From Tetracladium setigerum (Eukaryota > Ascomycota > Leotiomycetes > Helotiales), in the NCBI GenBank assembly GCA_031472005.1, contig PZJY01000007.1, positions 1,364,001 through 1,428,000 of the forward strand: 64,000 nt of DNA, written 5' to 3'. The notes below the pieces were generated by a model. That model was given only the letters and a program-made list of their open reading frames with translations, did no database searches and was not told where the DNA came from. Every line of letters begins with the position of its first letter. Position 1 is the first letter of the stretch. Of the stretch, positions 12,160-23,091 are shown in pieces. A program made the position numbers and the translations under genes.

Positions 12160-12775
12160 ATTGACCACGGTGAAACCAGAATTTAATGTCAAAACTCAAC
12201 TCCCAACTCAAGAACGGCGATATTTATACAAGCGTTAACATTGAGAATTCTGTTGAATCTTAAGTGAACTCAAATGTCAAACCTGTGTCGAGTCTGGTTC
12301 TACATCATTTCAACAAATTTAGGTGTCAATTATGAGGTGCACCTGGCGCACAAGCTTATTAAGGCACAGGCTTATTAAGGTACTCTCCACATCCACTCTC
12401 CACATCCACTCTATATGCACTCCACACGCTTCGGGGAGGCTAGTCTTCATGCGATCCCGCAAGCCGTCGTCCAGTCAAAAGTGTTTTATACGCGGGTCGG
12501 AAGTGTTGTTACAGTGAACGCGGATCGGACGTTTTATGACTACCGTAATTATGCGTCTTCCGCTCAAGTTTCCCGAACTGCGGCTCCAGATCGCGGGAAG
12601 TATTCGTTTTCTAACATGGGAGAGTTAGGCTCAGGTTGTGCGGGCTGAGAAACGATGATATCTATCTTTTAGGTCTCGTCTTGGGACTAGAACTCCCGGA
12701 ATATTTCACTCTCTCAATACCCTTCATCCTGCACGCACATCCTGTGAAACTTTTGCTGTAAAACAATTCCACAAC
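12160..12775. other. Intergenic, upstream of the FAD monooxygenase
   Basis: Contains short imperfect direct repeats: GCTTATTAAGG twice at 12350-12380 and CTCCACATCCACT twice at 12384-12410. These may be promoter elements or slippage products. Small open frames (12323-12648) have no recognisable motif. Confidence 0.4.
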
Positions 12776-14126
12776 ATGGCCCCTGAGAAACCAACCCACG
12801 TCGCGATTTGCGGAGGCGGAATCGGAGGTCTTTGCTTAGCTATTGGTCTTCTTCGACAGAATGTCTCCTTTAAAATTTATGAGGCTGCATCTGCGTTCGC
12901 AGAAATTGGGGCTGGCGTTTCCTTCGGTCCTAATGCAGTCCGGGCGATGGAGCTTATCCATCCGCTTATTGCGAAAGGCTTCGAGAATTGTGTTACTATG
13001 AACGGCTGGCCGGAGAAGAAGGAAACCTGGTTTGATTTCAGAGTTGGGAAGTCAGAGTCGCGAGACGGTCAGGAAGCGTCGATGGACACCCACGTTGCCG
13101 ATGTAAAATCGGGGAAGTTTGGCCAAACCAGTGTTCACAGGGCTCATTACTTAGACGAACTGGTGAAGCTCGTTCCGGATGGCGTAGCCAGGTTTGGAAA
13201 GAGATTGAAAGATATCACTGAGGATGGTGAGAAATTGGTCTTGCTCTTCGAAGATGGCACAAGGGAAGAAGCAGACGCAGTTATCGGCTGCGATGGCATC
13301 AAATCTCGGACTCGACATATCCTGCTAGGGGCTGACCATCCTGCTGCGAATGCCGTGTTCTCTGGAAAATATGCCTATAGAGGATTAATACCTATGGATA
13401 AGGCTGTTGATGCTTTAGGGGACGAATTGGCACGAAATGCCCAGATATACATGGGCCACCATGGCCACGTCCTTACCTTTCCCATCGACAAGGGCAAAAT
13501 CATGAACGTTGTAGCCTTTAGAACGAAGCTCGACGGAAAATGGGAGGACTCTAGGTGGGTTCGGCCGTCTACAACAGAAGAGATGTTTGCAGACTTTGTG
13601 GGCTGGGGCGATAAAGTGCAGAGTATCTTGGGGGTAAGTCAGATTTTAGCGATCGTCAATTCTGATACGAGTAGCAAAGCTAAGAAGTCTGTAGCTCATG
13701 GAAAATCCGGATGTGTGGGCGTTGTTTGATCACCCACCCGCACCTGTATTTCACAAAGGTCGACTATGCCTACTTGGCGATGCGGCGCACGCGACGACGC
13801 CACACCAAGGAGCAGGAGCAGGTCAAGCAATTGAGGATGCCCTGGTGTTGTCCAATTTACTCGGCCAGGTCAAATCCCCGTCCGACCTCGAAGATGCTTT
13901 CAAGGCGTACGATGCTGTACGGAGGCCACGGAGCCAGCGAGTGGTAACTACAAGTCGAGAAGCTTCGCAACTTTATGAGCTGGAGAATGAAAGTATCGGA
14001 TTTGATCTAAATAAAGCACGAAAGGAGCTTGAAGTCCGCTGTAAATGGATATGGGATGAAGATTTGAGCGCTCAGGTCAAGACAGCTCAAGATACTATGG
14101 CCAAAAAACCCGTGGGTAGGCTCTAG
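12776..14126 (+). CDS. FAD-dependent aromatic monooxygenase (salicylate hydroxylase-like)
   Basis: Class A flavoprotein hydroxylase that uses NAD(P)H and O2 to hydroxylate an aromatic ring, in some members with decarboxylation. Two exons (12776-13633 and 13695-14126; a 61-nt GTAAGT intron) encode 429 residues, typical for the salicylate/6-hydroxynicotinate hydroxylase group. The dinucleotide-binding GGGIGGL is at residues 13-19, the second FAD/NADPH DG motif is in GCDGIKSRTR, and the ribityl-binding GDAAHATTPHQGAGAGQAIE is near residue 315. No signal peptide is present. It is convergent with the alpha/beta hydrolase. In the cluster it would supply the diol or triol for the intradiol dioxygenase. 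The family is clear; the substrate (salicylate, gentisate-type or N-heterocyclic acid) is not. Confidence 0.9.
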
Positions 14127-14351
14127 AGTTTTATTATGCAATTTGGAGGGTTCAAATAGCTTTGCAGGCACAAGCTTGTTGTTCTTTTGGATTTTTTACG
14201 GTAAAGAATTTTGAACGACAGTAATGAGTGGCAATCGTGCATGGTTTACATATCGAAATTAGCAAGCTACCAGGGTAAATTCCTTGCTATCTTCATGTTA
14301 CGCTCTTTTTGCAGATGACCTCAGCTGTTCCTGTAATGATAATCATTCCCC

Positions 14352-15246
14352 CTACCTGAGAACTCTTTCGCTGAGAGCAAACTCCTTGATGTGTTTGGCC
14401 ACAACATCACCAGCTTCAATACAGTGCCAGTGCCCAATTCCGTCAAGAACCTTGATACTCTTCAGAGCTTCACTGGTTGCATATCTTTGCAGGATTTCTT
14501 TGCATCCTGCCATAGGTGCCGTTTGATCGTCCGAGCCTGCAATAAGCAATAGTGGTGCTGTGATCGCTTCGTAATTTGGAGCCTTTGCTGTACTGATCAC
14601 GCGGCATAATGACATATAGCCTTCTGTCGAGGTCCCTATAATCAAATTGCGGATGAAAGCACGATGTAGAGGAGTTGACAATTTTCCCGTGGCAGCCGCT
14701 GGGATGGATTTTGCCAGTCCTTCCATGCCATCTATTGGGTGTCAGTCAGCATGTAAATAATGATTTCTTCCTGACGAGGCAGGCCAAAGTCAAATATGGA
14801 AGATGGATGAGGTCACCTTGTTTTACAGCCTCGATCCTACTTGCAAAGACTCTAGAAATGGCATCGCTAGGGTTGACAGGTCCTATCAATACAATGCCGT
14901 TCACCCTGCTCCCATGATCTGCAGCAAAACGACTAGCCACAATACCACCCATCGAGTGGCCAACGATTGTCACACTGTTCTTGATTTCCAGTGAATCTAA
15001 CAAGCTGACGATATCTTCCACAATACTATCGATAGTCTGTTCTGGTTCACCGAGTCCTGACAACCCTGAGCCAGCTATGTCGACCGCGATGCAGCGTATG
15101 CTTGGAATCAAGTAGGGGATCACCGGCAGAAAATACGAGGAGGAGGAACCGAGGCCGTGAATTAGAATGACAGTTGCCAAAGCTTTCTGAGCAGGTTCGT
15201 CGATGGTATAGTACAATGACTTGCCGTTGATGTGTTTGTTGGGCAT
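14352..15246 (-). CDS. Alpha/beta hydrolase, 3-oxoadipate enol-lactonase-like
   Basis: Soluble alpha/beta-hydrolase-fold protein of 269 residues, the size of PcaD-type enol-lactone hydrolases. One intron (14732-14816) joins ...EAVKQ to DGMEGLAKS. Motifs seen are the oxyanion segment ILIHGLGSSSSYF, the nucleophile elbow GHSMGG (Ser98), the acid in GSDDQTAP and the catalytic His in GIGHWHCIEA. The ATG at 15246 is chosen because the frame extends upstream only to a TTG at 15321. The gene is divergent from the SnoaL-like gene 400 bp away and convergent with the monooxygenase. The enol-lactonase role is inferred from similarity and from the neighbouring intradiol dioxygenase. A general esterase or epoxide-hydrolase role cannot be excluded. 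Confidence 0.82.
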
Positions 15247-15436
15247 ATCTTCAGGAGGAAGAACCGAGCGCGATGCTCGAAGAACAGAAATTGCAAGGCC
15301 AGTTCTTGAAGATCCAGTCAACTGAGATACTAATATAAGGCAAATATGAATTATCTCGCCCTTTCTAGCTTGACTCGGCGTGACCTCTGTGGCCCGAGAA
15401 TAATAGCTACGTAGGTAGGCAGGTATGAATACTTAC

Positions 15437-15500
15437 TAATGCATCCGCCCTGCATTCACTCTGCATCCGCCCTGCATCCGCCCTGCATCCTGCAAGCCAA
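15437..15500. repeat. Small tandem repeat of CTGCATCCGCC
   Basis: About five imperfect copies of an 11-bp unit (TGCATCCGCCC, TGCATTCACTC, TGCATCCGCCC and so on) lie in the 15247-15647 promoter region between the divergent hydrolase and SnoaL-like genes. It could be a regulator-binding array or simple slippage. Confidence 0.6.
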
Positions 15501-15647
15501 ATGCGGCTGGTATCACCAGCTCGCCTGTCGGCAAGTTACCTATGATCTTCTTCCCAATCCTCTCCTAATAAACGAATTCGCATTTCGACTTTGTCTGTAC
15601 CACCCATACAGATTTTCATCTTTCTTCTTATGGGAGAAATAATAGTC

Positions 15648-16315
15648 ATGGCATCTTCGTACCAATCGAAGTTCCCACCAAACACTCCTGTCGATGGAGG
15701 AATTGCAGACTACTTCGAAAACTTTTACAAATTATCCGACACACCAGAAGCCCATGAAAAGTATGCTGAATCCTTTACGACAAGTGCCACAATGATCATG
15801 GCCTCGAAGATTAGTGAAGGTTATGATGGTAAGTTGGCAGAGCGGTTCCTTCCCTGTACACGCATTCCCTATGACACTTCTTCTTGAGCCTCCGCGTTCT
15901 CAATAACCATTTTCTACAACGGAAGAGACATAATCGATTATCATTTCACTACATGTCGAACTATCTATAACAAGTACTATTTAGAAATTCTTGCCACGCG
16001 CAAAGGAATGTGGGAAGCCGTGTGCTCGCGCCAACATCGCATTGAGAAGATCTTTCCGTTCGGCCCAAACGCTACCGAATTCATGATCTTTGGTACTGTG
16101 GCGTACGAGTTCAAGGATGGGAGAGAGGTCGAGGTCCCGTGGGGAGCGAGAGCCATGATGGCAAAGGTTTTGGATCTTTGGAAAATGGGATTTTATCAGG
16201 TATATTTGGTAAGAGCAATCGCTGTTTGGCCAAAGTTTTATTTATTGGTTAATAAAAGAGGGGAGCTGATTAATTATAATATTAGGACACCGTGGCAATG
16301 AGGAAGGCGATGTAG
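15648..16315 (+). CDS. SnoaL-like (NTF2 superfamily) small protein
   Basis: Three exons (15648-15828, 15985-16208, 16286-16315) encode 144 residues. The N-terminal YFENFYKLSDTPEAHEKYAE helices and the later strand-rich part (FPFGPNATEFMIFGTVAYEF) fit the cone-shaped SnoaL/NTF2-like fold. The fold is found in polyketide cyclases, hydratases and small isomerases as well as in non-catalytic ligand-binding proteins. The first intron is 156 nt, longer than its neighbours; the last exon adds only DTVAMRKAM. The start is the ATG after an upstream in-frame ATG-less stretch. The setting suggests it processes or binds a pathway intermediate. No catalytic residues can be named. Confidence 0.72.
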
Positions 16316-16695
16316 ATAACAAAGACATACATGCCTATCTTCGTCAGATTGTTGGACCAGCAAAGTGCTACCTCGCAAGGGGAGTCCATCGTGGTCGTTC
16401 GCTTAATTTAATGTGTGAGAACTTGTAATTAGGACCTGCTCTGCATCATGTCTCGTATATTAAGATGATGGGAGTTGAGCTCCATATATATATAACTACT
16501 GGTGATGACGAATATCTGACTAGGGCTCTACGTGAGGCTCTGGTACAGTATTCCCAACATGCACGGTACGCGTGTAAAAAGAAGACATAGGCCGTACCAC
16601 AGTATTCATAGTGAAAGGAGAACAGAATCAGCAACATCAAGATAATCGGCCCTGTCATATTCTATCGTATTTGCATGTAGCATATGATAGTGTAA
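16316..16695. other. Intergenic between convergent genes
   Basis: This 380-bp stretch separates the 3' end of the SnoaL-like gene from the stop of the CoA-transferase gene. No motif or repeat was recognised; it probably holds both 3' untranslated regions. Confidence 0.4.
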
Positions 16696-18531
16696 CTACC
16701 TTCGGAAATCAACATCATTTGAAAAGTCCCAACTAGCCTCGTCTGTTCCGTTTGGTCGGCTTCCCCTTTGGAAGCCGATTGTGATGCCCGAGATATCCAC
16801 AACAGGCTTCACAACACGCACATTTGCATCGTAGCCTTTTGAGTACCAGGTCTCGAAATTCGAATCTTGAAAGAGTTCTGGGTGGTCCTTTTGCAGCATT
16901 GCCAACGCGGACCTGGAGATGTCGTCCACGCTATGATTGTGACGCATCGACCCGAAAGCCACGCTACATTGTGCTCGAAGATGGTCCTGGACCTCTTCGG
17001 AGTACTGTCCGGCTTTGAAGAGGAGAAGGTCATATTGTAGCAGTGATGCCTTGCCGTGCCAGGACCCCCCTTTTGTCGCGCGATTGTAGAGCCCGGTGAG
17101 AGCCGCTATCGCCCCTATACACCCGGTTCCGTAATCGGAAATCGGGAAAGGTGGAACTATTGGCTCCTCCAGACCCATGAAGCGTCCTTGAGCCCACGCG
17201 AGCCCGCTCACCTGAAATGTCGTCAGCAAGGCAACCCAATGACAGAGAATCTTCGTAACAAAGCTCTTGGAGGAAGTGTTGGAAACCTACACAATCTGCA
17301 ATTTGCTGCCATCCAGGCCGGCTGGCCCATTCCCCGGTATAACCAAAGCAATTCTCGTTCACGTAGATTACTCCTTTTCCTCTTCTTTGAGCAATTTTGG
17401 CCAATGCCATTGCGCCGTATCCCAGCTTATCCAGTGCTCCAGGACGATACCCATCAATAATGATATCAGCATCTTCGAGGAGCCGCTCGAAGATCTCTTT
17501 GCCTTGAACGCTTTTGAGATCGATTTCCGTGGCGTGTTTACCCATGTTCCCATCAACTTGGAAAAAAGGAACATCGCTCAGTCCCGGCCCAGTGACCTTT
17601 AGAACATTGCTGCCATACTCTGCCAAGATCCGGCCAATGGTTGGGCCTGCAATGATCCGACATAGCTCAAGAACCTTGATACCTTCCAATATCCTGGGAG
17701 AGCTGGACGAGGAGGAAAGAGGCAGAGGTATTGGAGGGGTGCTCGTTTCCAGAGAAGTGACCGTCCATGTAGGAGTATTCACAGATGAGACGCCCTGCAG
17801 AAATGGTCAGCTGTACGCTCTAGAGGTGCGCAAGACATACTCAGAAAGTCAAGCGTATGAGCAGTATAGCATACATGGGGAGTTTTCAAAAATTCTTCAT
17901 GTCGGAGCGCAGATACACCTGCTTGTTTATTGCGAGCGTTTATTTCCTCCAACTCTTCAATAGTGAATTTCTGAACGGCCGATTCGATGACCGGGACGAT
18001 TTTACTGTGCTCGTCGAGATCTGGTCGAAAGCTCTCGAGGCCTAACATATTCAATGTCGTACTTGCTTCAAGTGATCCATGTATATGGTAGTATTCGCCT
18101 GCACGTTTGGTTGCGTACAAATTGGCCGACATGCGTCTGTACGGATCTGATTGCGCACGTAAATAGTCGGTATCTTTTAGCATCGTCTTAATGGCTGGGT
18201 CCAACTTGCCCAGCCCGTTGACGGTGGCCAGGTATGCCTGGAATAGGAAGTTGGTGGTATTTTCGAGACTCACACTCAGCATGCGATCTTGCCTACCATA
18301 TTTCAGGTCAGCCAGCAGACACGCCACACTTCCCTCCACTGCCTTCAATGCTGCAGCTGTTTCAGTCTCCTTGAATGGAATAGGGAAGTAGACATGGTCA
18401 TAATCCGACACAAATTTCACTTGAGCAGCAACGTCTTGAAGGCTCTCTGGCAACCCCAAGGGCCCGGCCTGCTGGCACAGGTATTGCAAGATGCGCTGAG
18501 CCTCGAGGAGTGGCGAGTAGATTGGAGACAT
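16696..18531 (-). CDS. Family III CoA-transferase (CaiB/BaiF), two-domain fungal form
   Basis: Three exons (18531-17875, 17794-17291, 17211-16696) give 558 residues. The second half carries the family III start, GIKVLELCRIIAGPTIGRIL, then IDLKS, DADIIIDGYRPGALDKLGYG, VNENCFGYTGEWASRPGWQQ and PISDYGTGCIGAIAALTGLY. The first half (about residues 1-215) is a weaker, duplicated CoA-transferase-like domain, as in other large fungal members. Such enzymes move CoA between carboxylic acids, so this one would activate or release a pathway acid. The catalytic Asp of formyl-CoA transferase-type enzymes lies in a PGxD context; here the aligned position appears to be Gln in RPGWQQIAD. The gene is divergent from the ring-cleavage dioxygenase, with a 645-bp shared promoter. 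The enzyme family is firm; donor and acceptor are unknown. Confidence 0.86.
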
Positions 18532-19176
18532 GGTGTTAACGGCTAGCCAAGATAATCGGGGTAGAATAGATAGATAGTAGGTATATAGGTAGGTAGGTAG
18601 GTAGAAAGGAAGGATTCAGCCGCCAAAGTCTATACAATACAAATTACGGTGAGAAGAATGATTTTTATTTGTGATATATTAGTAGAACATAAAACCACCT
18701 CCACTTACACAAAACCACTTCCGCATAGGTACGATACCTAGGTAGGCAGGTAGACAACCGCATAGAAAGTGGTTACTCAGTCAGTGTTCAGACTGGACAG
18801 GTTGCTGAGAGGCGCTTCGGTCTTTGAAAAAATGAGCACGCGGATCATTTGGCGGCACGGAGAGAAGCGAGGCGGGTAGGTGGTCGGAAGCGGACCGGGA
18901 TAACTGCTACGGTGGGTAAGCGACCCGCCCTTGGTATGCTGCTGGACAGAGGGTCGTGCCGCTGAGCTCAAGAGTCCAGCTCTATAGACACACCAGGAAT
19001 AAAAATAAATCATATGGTCATGAGGCAGGACGTGCCTTGGTGTCATCTCTTTGACCTCGTTTATAATAGCAGCGCAACATACTGTACTCTTTGGTCTAGA
19101 GTAGGCAGAGCACCAGACTTCCCTTTTGACTTTTCTTGCATGATAGGTTTGCCACACCCATCATCTTCTCTTCAAA
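18532..19176. promoter_or_regulatory. Shared divergent promoter of CoA-transferase and intradiol dioxygenase
   Basis: A 645-bp region lies between two oppositely transcribed pathway genes. It contains a TAGG run (18582-18604) and CCTAGGTAGGCAGGTAG at 18737-18753. Co-regulation by one site is plausible but no specific operator was identified. A minus-strand open frame here (18777-19157) has no recognisable content. Confidence 0.5.
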
Positions 19177-20223
19177 ATGTCACATCAACCAGCAGCAGCA
19201 GCTTTCCACCTCCAAGGCACCGACAATACCGCCGCCTTCGATCCCCATTTCACGCAGAATGTCATTAATGCTACTGGTCCAAATGCCAGTCCGCGGATGC
19301 GCGAGGTTATGTCTTCCCTCATCCAGCACGTTCATGATTTTGCGAGAGAAAACAAGCTCACGGTCGAGGAGTGGATGGCCGGCGTACAGCTTCTCAACTG
19401 GGCGGGGAAGATGAGTGATGACAAGAGGAACGAGGGCCAACTGGTCTGCGACGTCCTCGGTCTGGAATCGTGGGTTTTCCATACCTACCTAGGTACTCAT
19501 AATTAATAAATGCCAAATAATAACTGACTCCCTGCTGGGCAGACTCGTGGACGAAATCACGTTCAAACTCGCTGGAGAGGCTCATGACACAGCAACGGCT
19601 AGTGCGATTTTGGGACCCTTTTTCCGTCACGATGCGCCAGAGCTTCCCAATGAATCGAGCATTGTCCATGGCGTTGATGATGGCCAGATGACGTACATGT
19701 ATGGCCACGTTCGTGACGCTAAGAGCGGAAAGCCTGTTGTCAATGCTACTGTTGATGTGTGGGAGGCCTCCACGAATGGGTTGTATGAGCAGCAAGACGA
19801 CAACCAAGTCGACTGCAACTTGCGAGGCAAGTTCAGGACTGATGAAAATGGACGCTACGCGTACTACTGCCTCAGACCCACGCCATATCCTGTGCCAAAT
19901 GATGGTCAGTCAAGCTCTCTGTTCTAGAAGGCAATATGGCACGGAAGACTAACAAGAGCATAGGACCTGCTGGCAAGATACTGGAGCTCCTCGACCGACA
20001 CCCAATGCGACCGGCGCACATCCATTTGATCGCTATCAAGGAGGGTTACAAACCCGTCACGACACAGATCTTCGACAGCAAGAGTCCGTATTTGGAGGAT
20101 GACTCAGTCTTTGCAGTGAAGAGCTCGTTGTTGGTGGACTTTGTGCCTCTAGAGGGCAATGCGCAGGCTAAGCTGCAACTAGAATACGACATCACACTGA
20201 TACCCAACGAGAGTGGTGTGTAG
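19177..20223 (+). CDS. Intradiol ring-cleavage dioxygenase (hydroxyquinol/catechol 1,2-dioxygenase-like)
   Basis: Non-haem Fe(III) enzyme that opens catechol or hydroxyquinol between the two hydroxyls. Three exons (19177-19469, 19543-19904, 19964-20223) encode 304 residues, the family length. The N-terminal helical dimerisation domain (EWMAGVQLLNWAGKMSDDKR) precedes the core SAILGPFFRHDAPELPN, GHVRDAKSGKPVVNATVDVW and RGKFRTDENGRYAYYCLRPT. Candidate iron ligands are Tyr in NGLYEQQD, Tyr in PTPYPVPND and both His in RPAHIH. The NGLYEQQD context is closer to hydroxyquinol dioxygenases than to plain catechol enzymes, which is inference. It shares a promoter with the CoA-transferase and precedes the regulator on the same strand. 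It is the key enzyme pointing to aromatic degradation. Confidence 0.92.
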
Positions 20224-20695
20224 TGTGTATACTTACCTACCTTGTTAGCTACAGGTTGCTATCTGAATTATTATTACCCCTAGTATCAGGCGCGCAATAA
20301 TGATCGATCTTGTGTCCTTCACCAGTGAAGCGTAGGTACCTAGGTAGGCTAGGGTATGTCTGTGGATACACCTCTTCGTATTCTTGAAAAATCCATTTCT
20401 TCATAAGATGACAAACACCCGTCAAAAGAGGGAGGTACCTAGGTACCTAGGTGCCATGCCTACCAAGCAATCCAATATGAGCATGGCACTATTAGCCTAG
20501 TAAGTAGTAAGCGAGTCGTAGATCCCCCGCAAAACGCTAAGGGCACTTGACGCCTGCCGTACAAGTGCCCAGTGGCTGGTTACCTTACTTGCTCATACTC
20601 TTCCTACCTAGTAGCTGTATACGTAAGGTATGTAAGGTAGAGTCAAGTCCTTTGCCGACTGGCTATTTATCTTCCTCTTTACCTAGGTACCAAAC
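20224..20695. other. Promoter region of the Zn2Cys6 regulator, rich in CCTAGGTACC motifs
   Basis: Palindromic or repeated TAGGTACCTAGGTA-type motifs lie at 20333-20350, 20433-20452 and 20681-20690. They belong to the motif family dispersed through the intergenic DNA of the window. A plus-strand open frame overlapping the gene start is a shadow. Confidence 0.5.
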
Positions 20696-23091
20696 ATGTT
20701 CTCGCCCAAGAAACGACAGCGCGTTACGCGCGCTTGCGATCTATGTAAGAGGAAGAAGAAGCAGTGCAGTGGCACTCAGCCATGCGCCGCATGTCACAGC
20801 AAATCAGCGCTGTGTACCTTTTCCGCTCAGCAACAGCAACAGCAACACCAGCTCCAGCACCATTACCAAGGTCAGAACCAACACCAACACCATTCTCGCG
20901 CCTCCTTCCCATCTCACGAGCACAGCGACAACAACGCGTCCGATAACCCAGATAGCCCCCTCCACCACAAGGCGCCTAGTAAGAATCGGAGGGCGAGTGG
21001 TGGCGGTGACAGCGCTGGAGCACAGGTCCCGCCTCCCCCAAAGGAGTCAGAGAGTGAGGATGCGACGCCTATACAGAACCGTGGTCGGTTATTGCAAGAT
21101 CATGAAGGGCGACTCGGTTAGCAATATCATGGCTATCGCCAATGTACCGTTGCTGACATGCTGCCAGTGTATCTGGGTGACTCGGCAACCCTGTCCTTCC
21201 TCCAAACTATCCGAAGACTTGTTGAGAAAAGGCTAGGCCCTTCCTCATTCACCACTGATGCGAATCGTCACAAGATTCTAGAGGCCACAATCACGAGCAA
21301 TGACGCTGTGCAGCACAACTACGCCTTGCCCGACCAAGAGGCGGCCAGATGTCTGGTAGATTCATTCTTCACACATGTATGCCTCTTAGCCTGTGGTTAT
21401 GTGCATCATTCAGCTAACCTCTGTCCAGACAGCAGGGCTATGTGATATCTTTGACAGGAAGTCTTTTGAAAGCAAGGTCTCCGAGACCTTTGCCCACCCC
21501 TAGATGCTGATCCGAAATGGCTATGCCAGCTCAACCTTGTCTTTGCTGTAGGTTTTCAGATGCGCAATAATCAGTCAATTGGGAATGATAATGCAAGCAA
21601 GATATTAGATGGACTTGAGCGACCGGGAGTGAAGAGGGCGGAAAGATTCTATCTTGCTGCAAGACAGCTTAGTGACCCAGCCGTTGATTTTGAAGCCGGC
21701 GGAATTGGGGTTTTGCAGTCATTCTTACTAATCATATTGTATATGCTTGCTTCTTCCAAGAGAAGCTCGGCTTGGGATACTTGGGTGCGTTGAGATGTCG
21801 CCATATTTGAGTGTTATAACAAATCGCTAATTTTAGCTACAGGAATGGCCGTCAATCTCTCTTATGCGCTTGGTATCCATAAGGAGGAGACATTACCAAT
21901 GTTTGACTCACTGCAGCAAACTAGAAGGTCAGCACTCTATGCAAATATCTTGTTATTGGTTTTGTACTTACGTTATTTATTAAGACGAAACCTTTGGCAA
22001 TCTCTATATGTCATTGATTGCTTTCTGGCGACCAGTCTTGGTCGCCCCAATCACATTAGCTGTGAGACAGCCTCAGAGCTGTGCCCGACACCAAGTCAAT
22101 CCTCTAGCAAGTCTGTGCCTCCGGCGGGAAATGATTCATTCTTCGCAGCAAGCGCCTCGAAGATTGTTGGCAAGATCTTAAGCCAAGTTTATCACAAAAG
22201 AAAGGCGTCTCGTTCTATGGCTTATCAACTCTCCCTTCGCTTCAACGACTGGTTGCAACAGCTCCCTCCGAATTTACATTGGCGTGCTACATCTTTCCAA
22301 GACCAAGACCCTACTTTGACCCTTAAAAGCCTACACATCAACTTGATCTGCTTCCATGGCATAATCATTCTTACGCGCCCTTTCTTCCTTCACCGGATCA
22401 TTAGACAGGTTGCTGAGCTGGAGGAAGACCCAATAGCTCGGAAGAACGACCGCATGGCCTCTGGCAGGACGGAGAAAGAACACCCGGAACAGACGTTCTG
22501 CTTTGAGAGCGCTTGTGTGCGCGCGGCATTGCACTCTGTTACAGCCGTGAACAATGCATTTTCCACAGGCGCGCTACCCAAACGGAATCCTTTTGTCATG
22601 TATGTGAATACCATATACAACTCATATAAGTATAAAAAGTAACAATTTGCAGATACTGGTTATTTTCAGCCGCTCTTATCATTCTTGCCAACCTATTCTC
22701 TCCGGTATACCGCGAAGTGGACAGCGAATCCACCGTGCATATGGCGCTGAAGATCATGCGCTTCTGTGGGGAAGCGGATCCCCAAGCTCGGCGCTACCAA
22801 AGCATTCTTGAATCCTTCTCCGAAGCTCTACGGGAAGCTGAAAAGGCCAGGGAACAGGCCATGAACAAGGCGTCTCAAGTACCTGATATTTTCGGTATGC
22901 TTTTTGGGAGCGAGCCGTCCAATATCAGTGGAGGTGAACCCGCGGCACAAACTCACAGTCGGATGCCAGCGGCTTCTACAGCTCCGATGACCTGGGCAGA
23001 TGGTCAATTTCCAACGCCAAACAGCATGGGCCGGCTCGAAACACTGTCCTTTGCGTCCGGAATCAACGAGAGGTTCGGGGGCCTCCTTTAA
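20696..23091 (+). CDS. Zn2Cys6 transcription factor (Fungal_trans type), with a one-base frame break
   Basis: Nuclear regulator, probably of the adjacent catabolic genes. The DNA-binding domain at residues 14-40 has six cysteines (14, 17, 24, 30, 33, 40) spaced CX2CX6CX5CX2CX6C after a basic stretch, followed by a Q/H-rich linker. The middle homology region follows: WLCQLNLVFAVGFQMR, then TGMAVNLSYALGIHKEE and NLWQSLYVIDCFLATSLGRP. Introns are 21117-21167, 21377-21428, 21789-21836, 21928-21984 and 22600-22652. After ...ETFAHP the frame hits TAG at 21501, while the conserved text LDADPKWLCQLN continues one frame over. One extra base in the C run at 21497-21500 restores the frame, and total coding length then becomes a multiple of three (711 residues). 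An alternative 53-nt intron with a poor GTCTCC donor would delete conserved sequence. Confidence 0.85.

Noticed and set aside
15247..15321. Upstream extension of the alpha/beta hydrolase to 15321
   Set aside because: The extension starts at TTG, not ATG; ATG 15246 gives the normal family length.
18777..19157. 126-codon minus-strand frame in the divergent promoter
   Set aside because: No recognisable protein features; it occupies the promoter of the dioxygenase gene.
21449..21533. Intron that would explain the stop in the Zn2Cys6 regulator
   Set aside because: The donor GTCTCC is poor, and splicing would delete the conserved DADPKWLCQ segment, so a one-base error or mutation is preferred; kept open for RNA-seq.
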